This document shows positions 63,872 through 64,000 of a DNA stretch of 64,000 bases, piece by piece; the first letter of the stretch is position 1; the number at the start of each line of letters is the position of its first letter. Below the pieces are notes generated by a model. The model was not told the origin of the DNA and did not search any database. It worked only from the letters and a program-made list of their open reading frames with translations. The DNA comes from Paenibacillus sp. GP183 (lineage in GTDB: Bacteria; Bacillota; Bacilli; Paenibacillales; NBRC-103111). The position numbers and the translations under genes are program-made. The DNA lies in contig NZ_FNSW01000001.1 in NCBI RefSeq assembly GCF_900104695.1, forward strand, positions 3,280,001 through 3,344,000, in the 5' to 3' direction.

Positions 63872-64000
63872 CTATCTTTTGCCAGGATCGTAAGGTTCAC
63901 CGAGTGATGCGGGCGGGCGAGCACGTCCTACAGCGCCAGCAAGCACAAGGATCGTGAGGAGATATGGCAGCATGTAGAGAAATTCCTGCGGAATGTTTTT
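63872..64000 (-). CDS. ABC transporter permease, nucleoside type (3' end only)
   Basis: The last 42 residues of a permease are visible, with LPYLLTILVLAGAVGRARPP and LGEPYDPGKR at the end. This C-terminus is typical of the YufQ/NupQ-type permease of BMP-family nucleoside transporters. The rest lies beyond the right edge. Confidence 0.75.
   Translation of the reverse strand, partial: KNIPQEFLYMLPYLLTILVLAGAVGRARPPASLGEPYDPGKR

Overview
The window looks like a chromosomal segment of a spore-forming low-to-moderate GC Firmicute, most likely Paenibacillus or a close relative. The evidence is spo0F and bofA, a long Bacillus-type SRP RNA with an Alu domain, and gene orders known from Bacillus subtilis: scr-dnaX-yaaK-recR-yaaL-bofA leading into an rRNA operon, spo0F-fba-murA-rho-rpmE, rpoE next to pyrG, argS-ywiB, and speB-speE-pbpG-ywhD. 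Two blocks that lie on opposite sides of oriC in B. subtilis are fused here into one run on the minus strand. Intergenic repeats and the gene content (VOC proteins, AraC regulators, GNATs) also fit Paenibacillus.

Layout. Positions 1-12.9 kb hold the housekeeping and sporulation block, all on the minus strand: rrn promoters at the left edge, bofA, yaaL, recR, ebfC, dnaX, SRP RNA, a lipoprotein, rpmE, a radical SAM protein, rho, murA, fbaA, spo0F, pyrG and rpoE. Regulation readable here includes a sigma-H-like promoter for spo0F, a pyrG leader that starts with GGGC and ends in a terminator (CTP attenuation), and matching promoters for SRP RNA and rRNA. Positions 12.9-25.6 kb hold a hairpin-rich intergenic element, a cytoplasmic S8 protease, argS-ywiB, speE-speB, a class A PBP, ywhD, an M1-type metallopeptidase, a block of tandem 41-bp hairpin repeats, a membrane protein, and a c-di-AMP riboswitch controlling an NlpC/P60 endopeptidase.

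Positions 25.6-41.2 kb are an accessory region of small regulators (ArsR, AraC, MarR, TetR) beside SRPBCC, VOC, FMN-reductase and GNAT proteins. At 32.7-36.7 kb there is decay and transposition. Two frameshifted genes (a VOC protein and an ECF-type sigma factor) and a VOC remnant lie next to an IS200/IS605 element with an intact TnpB. An IS1595-family element with a clean 8-bp target duplication has inserted exactly before the codon for the catalytic tyrosine of TnpA, which it replaces with phenylalanine.

Positions 41-54.8 kb carry phhB, recQ, a SWIM-SNF2 helicase operon, an Atg22/UMF1-type MFS transporter, a two-domain GNAT, an orphan pair of peptide-type ABC permeases, and an SDR-BASS transporter pair. 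Positions 54.8-58.7 kb are AT-rich and accessory (LysE exporter, gene fragment, SDR, unknown protein, frameshifted methyltransferase). Positions 58.9-63.7 kb contain the Leloir operon galK-galE-galT with a divergent AraC regulator. The right edge cuts the 3' end of a nucleoside-type ABC permease gene. Function calls rest on recognised motifs and synteny without database searches.
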